A stretch of DNA of 47,800 nt, taken from contig NZ_JAQFWP010000055.1 of the NCBI RefSeq assembly GCF_027706745.1, positions 1 to 47,800 on the forward strand, written 5' to 3'. This document shows positions 40,310-47,224 of the stretch, piece by piece. Made by a program: the position numbers and the translations under genes. The DNA is from Nocardiopsis suaedae (lineage in GTDB: Bacteria > Actinomycetota > Actinomycetes > Streptosporangiales > Streptosporangiaceae). The notes beneath the pieces were generated by a model, which was not told where the DNA came from, made no database searches, and saw nothing but the letters and a program-made list of their open reading frames with translations. The first letter of the stretch is position 1; every line of letters begins with the position of its first letter.

Positions 40310-40957
40310 GTGTCCCGCTCCACCGCTTCCGGCCCCCCGCCCGGCTCCCCTCCCGGCCCCTCCGCCTCCGCGCGCCGCCGCGCCGGCAGGCCCGGCCACG
40401 ACGCCGACTCCGTCCTGCGGACCGCGGTGCGCGTGTTCAACGAACGCGGGTACGACGGGACCAGCATGGAGGACCTGGCCCGCGCGCTCGGCGTGACCAA
40501 GTCCGCCATCTACCACCATGTCTCGGGCAAGTCCGAGCTGCTGCGCCAGTCCCTGGACCGCGCGCTGGACGCCCTGTTCGCCGTCACCCGCGAACCGGAG
40601 GCCACCTCAGGCCCGGTGCTGGGACGGCTGGAGCACGTGCTGCGGGGCAGCGTGCTGGCGCTCGCGGAGGAGCTGCCGCATGTGACGCTGCTGCTGCGGG
40701 TGCGCGGGAACACGGCGGTGGAGCGCAGGGCGCTGGAGCGGCGCCGCGAGTTCGACCGGTTCGTGGCCGACCTGGTCCGGGAGGGCGTGGCCGAAGGCGC
40801 GATCCGGCCCGACGTCGACCCGGACGTCGCGGGGCGCCTGCTGTTCGGGATGGTGAACTCCCTGGTGGAGTGGTACCGGCCGGGCGGCGGCCTGGACGCC
40901 GAGGGCCTGGCCTCCCAGGTCGCCGTGGTCGCCTTCGAGGGCCTGCGAGTGGACTGA
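40310..40957 (+). CDS. paaR: TetR-family regulator, probable PaaR
   Basis: 215 residues. A disordered 25-residue start, then a TetR helix-turn-helix ('VLRTAVRVFNERGYDGTSMEDLARALGVTKSAIYHHVSGKSELL', about 36-79) and a ligand domain. It sits 74 bases after paaK, and two operators matching the known PaaR consensus control the adjacent paa genes. It presumably represses them until phenylacetyl-CoA binds. GTG 40310 is chosen for its place after a TAGATT -10-like box (40296-40301), suggesting a leaderless secondary promoter. An alternative would be a TetR protein of other function, but the context is strong. Confidence 0.9.
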   Translation: MSRSTASGPPPGSPPGPSASARRRAGRPGHDADSVLRTAVRVFNERGYDGTSMEDLARALGVTKSAIYHHVSGKSELLRQSLDRALDALFAVTREPEATSGPVLGRLEHVLRGSVLALAEELPHVTLLLRVRGNTAVERRALERRREFDRFVADLVREGVAEGAIRPDVDPDVAGRLLFGMVNSLVEWYRPGGGLDAEGLASQVAVVAFEGLRVD

Positions 40958-40965
40958 CGCCGTAT

Positions 40966-40985
40966 CCGCGGACCGGTATCCGCGG
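40966..40985 (+). terminator. Terminator-like hairpin after paaR
   Basis: CCGCGGA-CCGGTA-TCCGCGG, a 7-bp stem with a six-base loop, nine bases past the paaR stop. The same bases form a direct repeat of GTATCCGCGG. Confidence 0.45.
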
Positions 40986-41092
40986 GAACCGCCCGCGCGA
41001 CCGCCCGTCCACAGGCTGCGTGGCACACCCGGATGGGCCGTGCCCGGACCGCTACGGTGTGCAGCAGACGCACCCGGAGCGAGGAGGATGCC

Positions 41093-43432
41093 GTGCCTGT
41101 GGGGGGACGTGCGGCCCGGCCCGCGGCCGTGCTCGCCGCGCCGGCCGCCGTCGCGGCGCTCGTGTCGGCGGTGGTCCTGGCCCCGTCGGCCGCACCCGCG
41201 TCGGCGTCGCCCTCCCCCGCCGCACAGGAACCGCCTTCCGGCGCCCCGGTCGTGCTCGTCGGCGTCCCGGGGCTCATGTGGGAGGAGATCTCCCCCTCCA
41301 CCATGCCCGAGCTGTGGTCGCTGGTCGAGGGCGGCGCCATCGGGGACATGTCGATCCGCACCGCCACCTCGCGCACCTGCCCCGTCGACGGCTGGCTCAC
41401 CGTCTCGGCCGGGCAACGCGCCTTCAGCGAGCGCCAGCGGTACTCCATCTGCGAGCTCCCCGTCCCGCCCGCCCGCGACGGGGAGGGGGCGGTGATCGAG
41501 GACTACGCCGACCACGTCGCGGTCAACGCCGACTCGCCTTACGGCGCGCGCGTGGGACTGCTCGGCGGCGCCGTGCACGACGCCGGGGGGACCACCCTGG
41601 CGGTCGGGCCCGGCGCCGCCCTCGCCGCCGCCGATGAGGACGGCCGGGTCGACGACTACCTCGCCAACCCCGCCGCGCTCACCGAGGAGCGGGTGGCCGA
41701 CTCCTGGCTGACCGTGGTCGACCTGGACGGGCTGTCCGACCTGTACCTGGACCCGCCGGTGAACCCGGAGGCCTCCCCCGGCCCCGAGGCCTCCCCGGAG
41801 GGCGAGGCCGAGCCCGAGCCCGACCCGGTGCAGAGCGCCGACCGGCTGGAGGCGCTGTCGTCCATCGACGAGCGCATCGGCACGGTGGCGGACGCGCTGC
41901 CCGAGGGGGCGACGCTCATCGTGGCCGGGGTGTCCGTGGAGGCCGGGCGGTCCAACCTGAACGCGGCGCTGCTGTACGGCCCCGGCCCCGCCGGGGGCGG
42001 GTACGACGGGCGCTACCTCACCTCGGAGTCGACCCGGCGCGACGGGCTGGTCACCCTCACCGACACGACCACCACCCTGCTGCGGTCCCTTGGGGTGGAC
42101 CCGCCCCCCGCGACGGTAGGGCGGTCCTGGGCCCCGGTGGAGCGCCCCGCCGACCTGGGCACTTCCGTGGACCGGCTGGCCGAGTTCAACACCGCGGCCA
42201 ACGTGGTCGAGTCGCTCATGGCGGGGTTCTTCAGCCTGCTGGTCGCCATCCAGCTGCTCATCTACGCCGCGGCCGCCTACGCGGTGCACCGGTGGGGCGA
42301 GCGCGACCGGGACAAGCGCGCGGCGGTGCTGGCGGCCACGCGGGCGGTGGCGCTGGGCGGGGCATCGGTCCCCGTGGCGAGCTACCTGGCCAACCTGGTC
42401 CCCTGGTGGTCGTTCCCGGTGCCCGAGGCCGCCCTGCCGCTGTGCGTGCTGCTGTTCGCCTCGCTCATCGTCACGGCGGCGCTGGCGGGGCCGTGGCGCA
42501 AGGACATCCTGGGCCCGATGACGGTGGTCGCCGGGATCACCACGGCGGTGCTGTTCACCGACATGTGCACCGGCGCGAGCCTGCAGATCAACTCGCCCAT
42601 GGGCTACACCCCCATCGTCGGGGGGCGCTTCTACGGGCTCGGCAACATCGCGTTCGCGACCTTCTCCACCGGCATGCTCATGGCGGTGGCCGGGATCGCG
42701 CACTACCTGATCGCGGCCGGGCGGCGCCGCACGGCGGTCGCGGTGGCCGTGGCCATCGGCGGGGCGACCGTGCTGGTGGTGGGCTGGCCGGGGCTGGGGA
42801 CCGACTTCGGCGGGCTGTTCGCCCTGGTGCCGGGGCTGGCCGTGACGGTGCTGATGATCGCCGGCCGCAAGGTGACGCTGGTGCGGATGGCCGCGGTGTG
42901 CGCGGGCGGCGCGGCGGTGCTGGCGGCGGTCGCCTACTGGGACTACCTGCGCCCGCCGTCCGAGCGCAGCCACTTCGGCCTGTTCGCCGGGCAGGTGCTG
43001 GACGGCCAGGCGTGGCCGATCGTGCAGCGCAAGCTCGGCGCGATGCTCGGCACCCTGGGCAACTGGCAGCTCACGCTGCTGGCCGGGTGCGCGCTGCTGT
43101 TCCTGTTCGCGGTGCTGAACAAGCCGACGAACTGGCGGATGGGGGTGCTGCAGCGGGCCTACGAGCACGCGCCGACGCTGCGCGCCGGGCTGACCGGGTC
43201 GCTGGTGACGGCGCTGGTGGGGTTCGCCGCGAACGACTCGGGCATCGCCATCCCGGCGCTGGCGCTGACCGTGGCGGTACCGCTGACGCTGTCGGCGGCG
43301 ACCTGGGTGCTGCGGTGCGAGGGCCCCGGGAGGCGGGACGGCGGCGCCGGTGGCGGCGCGAACGACGAGGACGGCGCGGATGACGAGGACGACGGGGTCA
43401 GCCGTCGAACCCCTTCGCGAAGTCCACGGTGA
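41093..43432 (+). CDS. Large membrane protein with an outside AlkP-like domain
   Basis: 779 residues from GTG 41093 (GAGGAGG upstream). A signal/anchor helix (about 12-40) is followed by an outside domain of about 330 residues that resembles a degenerate alkaline-phosphatase/sulfatase fold ('VVLVGVPGLMWEEISPSTMPELWSLVEGGAIGDMSIRTA', 'CPVDGWLTVSAGQRA', 'DALPEGATLIVAGVS'). Then come about ten transmembrane helices (from about 380 to 745), including 'NSPMGYTPIVGGRFYGLGNIAFATFSTGM', and a hydrophilic acidic/Arg tail. The conserved 'GRFYGLGN' stretch in a helix hairpin suggests a functional channel or enzyme site. I know of uncharacterised actinobacterial proteins of this design but no function. 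The end overlaps the convergent dioxygenase gene by 35 bases. Confidence 0.82.
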   Translation: MPVGGRAARPAAVLAAPAAVAALVSAVVLAPSAAPASASPSPAAQEPPSGAPVVLVGVPGLMWEEISPSTMPELWSLVEGGAIGDMSIRTATSRTCPVDGWLTVSAGQRAFSERQRYSICELPVPPARDGEGAVIEDYADHVAVNADSPYGARVGLLGGAVHDAGGTTLAVGPGAALAAADEDGRVDDYLANPAALTEERVADSWLTVVDLDGLSDLYLDPPVNPEASPGPEASPEGEAEPEPDPVQSADRLEALSSIDERIGTVADALPEGATLIVAGVSVEAGRSNLNAALLYGPGPAGGGYDGRYLTSESTRRDGLVTLTDTTTTLLRSLGVDPPPATVGRSWAPVERPADLGTSVDRLAEFNTAANVVESLMAGFFSLLVAIQLLIYAAAAYAVHRWGERDRDKRAAVLAATRAVALGGASVPVASYLANLVPWWSFPVPEAALPLCVLLFASLIVTAALAGPWRKDILGPMTVVAGITTAVLFTDMCTGASLQINSPMGYTPIVGGRFYGLGNIAFATFSTGMLMAVAGIAHYLIAAGRRRTAVAVAVAIGGATVLVVGWPGLGTDFGGLFALVPGLAVTVLMIAGRKVTLVRMAAVCAGGAAVLAAVAYWDYLRPPSERSHFGLFAGQVLDGQAWPIVQRKLGAMLGTLGNWQLTLLAGCALLFLFAVLNKPTNWRMGVLQRAYEHAPTLRAGLTGSLVTALVGFAANDSGIAIPALALTVAVPLTLSAATWVLRCEGPGRRDGGAGGGANDEDGADDEDDGVSRRTPSRSPR

Positions 43433-44237
43433 CCCGGTGCATCTCGCGCCGCTCGGTGTAGTCGGGCACCGCGTAGTGCTGGACGGCCCGGTTGTCCCAG
43501 AAGGCGATGGTGCCGACCTCCCAGTGCAGCCGCACCTGGTACTCGGGGCGGCGGATCCGGTCGCACAGCATCGGCAGGATCGCCTCGTTCTCCCACTCGT
43601 CCAGGCCGCTGATCCGGGTGACCGAGCTGCGGTGCACGTACAGCAGGCGGCGGCCGGTCTCGGGGTGGGTGCGCACCACGGGGTGCTCACGGGGCGGGAA
43701 GCGGCGCTGCAGGTCGGCCAGGTCGAGGGGGTGGCCCTTGGCCCTGGCCTTGATGACGCCGGGGGTGATGTCGTGCACGGCGGTCAGGGAGTCGGCCAGC
43801 GCGCGCACCTCCGGTGACAACCCGTCGTAGGCGGCGCACGCGCTGGCCCACAGGGTGTCGCCGCCGACGCGGGGCAGCACGACGGCGCGCAGGATGGAGC
43901 CGTGCGGCGGGTCGGGCATGAAGGTGTTGTCGGCGTGCCAACTGTCGCCGCCCTCGCCCTTGGGGCTGGTCTGGTTCAGCACGTGCATCGCGTCGGCGAC
44001 GAGGTCGCCCGTGGGCTCCTTGGTCTTCATCGGCGGGGTGTTGAGCTCGCCGAACCGCAGCGCGAAGCGGACGTGCTGCTCGTCGGTGATGTCCTGGCCC
44101 CGGAAGAAGAGCACGCCGTGGTCGAGCAGTCCGCGGTGGACGGCGGCGACCTCCTCCCCGGACAGCTCCTGGCTCAGATCCAGGCCGGTGACGTAGGCGC
44201 CGACGCGCGCGGTCGCCTTGGTGAACTCGATGGCCAT
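43398..44237 (-). CDS. TauD/TfdA-family 2-oxoglutarate-dependent dioxygenase
   Basis: 279 residues. Iron ligands His101-x-Asp103 in 'SWHADNTFM' and His254 in 'WDNRAVQHYAVPDY', with 'ERREMHRVTV' (residues 262-271) supplying the 2-oxoglutarate Arg. The length and the WDNRxxQHYA motif are close to taurine dioxygenase, which releases sulfite from sulfonates. Taurine, another sulfonate or a related substrate is plausible, but no sulfonate transporter is nearby. RBS GGGAGG. Its promoter region carries the palindrome CAAGCA-GT-TGCTTG. Confidence 0.93.
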   Translation of the reverse strand: MAIEFTKATARVGAYVTGLDLSQELSGEEVAAVHRGLLDHGVLFFRGQDITDEQHVRFALRFGELNTPPMKTKEPTGDLVADAMHVLNQTSPKGEGGDSWHADNTFMPDPPHGSILRAVVLPRVGGDTLWASACAAYDGLSPEVRALADSLTAVHDITPGVIKARAKGHPLDLADLQRRFPPREHPVVRTHPETGRRLLYVHRSSVTRISGLDEWENEAILPMLCDRIRRPEYQVRLHWEVGTIAFWDNRAVQHYAVPDYTERREMHRVTVDFAKGFDG

Positions 44238-44559
44238 GCCGGGACGCCTCCCAATAAAACAAGCAGTTGCTTGGTTGTGGTGAGGCTAACACCCCCACCC
44301 GACCATGAGCACGCTCGCGCTTCACTCATGTCACGAATAGGCCACAGCCGTGTGGTATGGTCCGGGACGGAGGCTTGTTCTAACCTCCTTAGCAACCAGC
44401 GGGCGTGAGAGTTCCAGCCCACGGGTCGCCCCGCAGGCCGCGTCCGGCCCGGCCACCCGCACCCGGCCGCCCGCCCCGGCGTCGAGCGATCGCCGACGAC
44501 GAAGACCACGCAGATGCCGGTCCCCACGAGGTGCCCGGCATGAGGGGTAGAGCCACACG
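44238..44559. other. Intergenic region between divergent genes, with a long possible leader
   Basis: No gene seen. It holds the TauD-gene operator on the left (44260-44273). A TATGGT box at 44352-44357 suggests a plus-strand promoter with about 200 bases of leader before the STAS gene. The leader can form GGAGG-(10)-CCTCC (44370-44389 area) and GGGC-(12)-GCCC just after. Whether it is a structured regulatory RNA cannot be told from one sequence. Confidence 0.5.
44260..44273. promoter_or_regulatory. Palindromic operator upstream of the TauD-type gene
   Basis: CAAGCA-GT-TGCTTG, 6-bp perfect half-sites with a two-base centre, in an AT-rich patch (TTTTATTGG on the minus strand) that probably includes the -10 region of the dioxygenase gene. 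It is typical of a TetR- or GntR-type site, but no such regulator is adjacent. Confidence 0.55.
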
Positions 44560-45060
44560 ATGAGTCAGCAGTCCCGCCGCGACCATGCGCCCGCGCAGGC
44601 GACCGTGCACGGCGCACGCCCGGAACGGGGCGCCCCGCGGACCGCTGTCCCCGCCGGGGGCGCCCACGGCGCCCGCCCCGGCACTCCCGGAGCCGCCATG
44701 CCCGCCCTGACGATCAGCAGCCGCAGCCACGACGAGGGCCTCGTGCTCGTCCTCGAGGGCGAGGTCGACCTGGCCACCGAGCGGCGCTTCCACGCCGCCG
44801 CCCGCGAGGCGGTCGAGTCCATGCCGCACGGGCGGGTGGTGCTCGACTTCTCCGGGCTCGACTTCATCGACTCCAGCGGGCTGCGGGTGCTCATCCAGGC
44901 CCACAAGCTCGCCAAGGAGCACTACACGGCGGTGATGGTGGCCGCGCCGAACGAGCGCGTGGCCCAGATCCTGCGCGTCACCGCGATCGACACCCGGGTG
45001 CCGGTGATGCCGGACGTCGCCGCGGCGCTCGCCGCCCCGTTGAACGCGCCGAGCTCCTGA
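44560..45060 (+). CDS. STAS-domain protein, anti-sigma factor antagonist
   Basis: 166 residues from ATG 44560; an internal ATG at 44698 would give the bare 120-residue domain. The N-terminal 46 residues are disordered (Ala/Gly/Arg/Pro). The STAS domain (about 49-160) has 'LVLVLEGEVDLATERRF' and the phosphorylation site 'DFIDSSGLRVLIQAHKLA', Ser105 or Ser106. Such proteins bind a serine-kinase anti-sigma factor when unphosphorylated and release a sigma factor. No partner kinase or sigma gene is adjacent. Convergent with the M50 peptidase gene across a strong terminator. Confidence 0.88.
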   Translation: MSQQSRRDHAPAQATVHGARPERGAPRTAVPAGGAHGARPGTPGAAMPALTISSRSHDEGLVLVLEGEVDLATERRFHAAAREAVESMPHGRVVLDFSGLDFIDSSGLRVLIQAHKLAKEHYTAVMVAAPNERVAQILRVTAIDTRVPVMPDVAAALAAPLNAPSS

Positions 45061-45067
45061 CCGGGAA

Positions 45068-45109
45068 CGGCGGGAGGGCGTGGCCGGATCCGGCCACGCC
45101 CTCCCGCCG
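45068..45109. terminator. Bidirectional terminator, 42-base perfect palindrome
   Basis: A 19-bp stem starting CGGCGGGAGGGCGTGGCCG, a GATC centre, and the exact complement. It fills the gap between the convergent STAS and M50 genes (stops at 45060 and 45118). This is the strongest hairpin in the window. Confidence 0.8.
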
Positions 45110-45117
45110 TGGTCCCC

Positions 45118-45846
45118 TCACAGCACAGGGTCCGCGGAGGTCCACAGCAGCCACACGCCCAGCGCCAGCGACGCGAGGTTGACCGCGCCGAAGACCATCA
45201 CCCACAGGGTGCCGGGCATCCCGGTGAGCCGGTGGAGCTGGTCGGCGTCGGACTGCGGGGAGGGCTGGCGGCGCCGCTGCGACTGCAGCTCGAACACCGG
45301 CCGCACCCCGGCGGCCAGCATGAACCAGGTGAAGAAGTAGGCGAAGGCGGCCTGCACTTCGGCCGGGGTGAACCAGGAGATCACGAACACCAGCGCGCCG
45401 GTGCCCACCACCGACACCACGCCGTAGAGGTTGCGGATCATCAGCAGCATCGCGGCCAGGAGCAGCACCGACACCCACAGCAGCGCGGTGATCCGGCCGC
45501 CGAGCAGGAACACCACCCCGACCAGGCCCACCAGCGACGGTGTCACGTAGCCGGCGAAGACGGTGAAGATCATCCCGATCCCGTCGGGGCGGCCGCGCGA
45601 GACGGTCACCCCGGAGGTGTCCGAGTGCAGCCGGATCCCGGTGAGCTGCCGCCCGCTGACCAGCGCCACCAGGGCGTGCCCGCCCTCGTGGGCGATGGTG
45701 ACGACGTTGCGGGCCAGCCGCCACGGGCCGCCGGTGGACACCAGCACGAGGGCGGCCACGCCGGTCGCCACGACCAGCCACCACGGCGGCGGCATCTGCG
45801 TGCTGAAGACCTCCGACACGACCTCCTCGAAGGACGTTCCCTCCAT
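45118..45846 (-). CDS. M50-family (site-2-protease-like) membrane metallopeptidase
   Basis: 242 residues with about six hydrophobic helices. The zinc motif HExxH is His53-Glu54-Gly-Gly-His57 in 'NVVTIAHEGGHALVALVSGRQLTGI', followed by 'GVTVSRGRPDGIGMIFTVFAGYVTPSLVGLVGVVFLLGG', where the 'GY..PSL.G' element stands in for the third-ligand region of the M50B-like group. Such proteins cleave within membranes; this short actinobacterial form is uncharacterised. ATG 45846 was chosen because the upstream reading has no conserved sequence. No partner gene is obvious. Confidence 0.87.
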   Translation of the reverse strand: MEGTSFEEVVSEVFSTQMPPPWWLVVATGVAALVLVSTGGPWRLARNVVTIAHEGGHALVALVSGRQLTGIRLHSDTSGVTVSRGRPDGIGMIFTVFAGYVTPSLVGLVGVVFLLGGRITALLWVSVLLLAAMLLMIRNLYGVVSVVGTGALVFVISWFTPAEVQAAFAYFFTWFMLAAGVRPVFELQSQRRRQPSPQSDADQLHRLTGMPGTLWVMVFGAVNLASLALGVWLLWTSADPVL

Positions 45847-45999
45847 GGCGTGTTTCCCCGTCCTCGCTCGGCAGCGGTCGACACGCGCGCCCCGCGTCCG
45901 GGGCCCACGCCTGAAGGGAGGGTAGGGCATCGGCCACCCCGCCGAGGCCGCCCGGCACAACGGCGCAAGGACGGTCGGCGCCCCGCTCATGGGCCCCGG

Positions 46000-46245
46000 C
46001 CGGGCGGCGGGCCGTCGGAGTGTGAGGGAGATGGCGGCGACGACGGGACCAGCCGGTACCCCGCTCATGGGCCCCGGCCGGGCGGCGGGCCGTCGGAGTG
46101 CGGGGTGGATGGCGGCGGCGGCCAGAGCCGGGGGGTTCCCTTGGCCTGCTTGCCGTCCGGCGGGTTCCTCGCGGTCCCGGCGGGCGGCGCAACCGGGGGC
46201 CGGTGGGCGGCGCGTATCGGGCATCCCGGACACAGGGCGGGCTGT
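46000..46245 (-). repeat. Inverted copy of the 219-bp repeat family
   Basis: Read on the minus strand this matches the right-edge array: 'GACCGCGAGGAACCCGCCGG', 'ACGGCAAGCAGGCCAAGGGA' and 'CCCGGCCGGGGCCCATGAGC' all have close counterparts. A sub-segment (CCCCGCTCATGGGCCCCGGC and what follows) is repeated within it at about 45982 and 46060, a local duplication. Confidence 0.72.
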
Positions 46246-46412
46246 CGGGCACTGTCGGGCATCGAGTGTGCAGAAAAGTACACACTGGGCGCGTGGGAGT
46301 GGTCGAAAGCGCACACTCGTTTGCCCCGGGGGCGCGTTGAACGCACGATAGAGGAACCTCAGGGCCGAACATTCCAGGCATACCGGGTGCGACGGGGAAG
46401 GGGCGGCGATCC

Positions 46413-46434
46413 CGCGTGGCGGATCCGCCACGCG
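46413..46434. promoter_or_regulatory. 22-bp perfect palindrome
   Basis: CGCGTGGCGGA and its exact complement. The related hairpin GGGTGGCG-AATC-CGCCACCC occurs at 47176-47195, and both follow an AAAAGTAC string (near 46275 and 47153). It could be a protein-binding site or part of a dispersed element. Confidence 0.5.
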
Positions 46435-46629
46435 ACCACGCTGAAAGCGTCTCTTCCGCCGCACGGGAGGGCCCCGGGTCGCGCCCGGCGTCCGGATCGA
46501 GGGTTCCGGCCCGGCCGCTACCGGCATGGTGTCCGGTTCGTCCGGTTTGCGGGGCGCGGAGGCCCTTCTCTCGCCCTGTTCGACACCCAGGGCGGCGACG
46601 CGGGCGGCGGGGGTGCGCGGTCATCGCGA

Positions 46630-46844
46630 TTCCAGAACACGTTCTGCCTCCAAGAGGGCCCCAAACAGCACACCGGAGCCGTTTAATGCCCCCTGCGTCA
46701 CTGCGGGTAGCCGATATCGGTCCGGAGTGGACCCCGGGCGCTCGACGGAGGGGCCCAGGCTTTTGTGCGCCCGCTTCGATGCCCCACCGGAACCGCCCAG
46801 ACGGGCACGTATCGGGCATTCCGTTTCCAGAACCCGTTCTGGAA
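46630..46844. repeat. Two TTCCAGAAC palindromes
   Basis: TTCCAGAAC-AC-GTTCTGCCT at 46630-46649 and the perfect TTCCAGAAC-CC-GTTCTGGAA at 46825-46844, 195 bases apart. The left half-site is identical in both and the centre is two bases. No adjacent gene explains them. Confidence 0.6.
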
Positions 46845-47224
46845 TCGTCGACTTCGCACGCCCGGAGCCCTCGCGGGTGTCGCTGAGCGCGCTTCCCGGC
46901 CTTCCCGCCCCTTAACGGGGAGTGTTCGCCCAGGTCATGGCCCTGCCGGGTTCGGGGTGGGCCCGGCAGGGGCGGGTCCGGGCGTCGGAGAGGACGAGCC
47001 CCGACCCCCGCGTCTCACCATGCGGGAGGATCTCCGTCAAGGGGTGCACGTCGGTTGAGATCACCCCCGGATCCGGGCCACCGGCCGCATCTCACCGAAC
47101 CGGAACCCGCCTTTCGGGTGCCACAGACCCTCTCGGGGCATCCCGCGTAGCGAAAAGTACGCCTTCCCGTAGGCCGGGTGGCGAATCCGCCACCCTGGAC
47201 CGCCGATCCCTCCGATCTGTACCC

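Noticed and set aside
40607-43690. 1027-codon minus-strand frame
   Set aside because: Antisense of the large membrane protein; highly repetitive Arg/Gly/His composition and no family match.
46630-46844. LexA (SOS) boxes
   Set aside because: The actinobacterial box has four bases between GAAC and GTTC; here there are two, and no DNA-repair gene follows.
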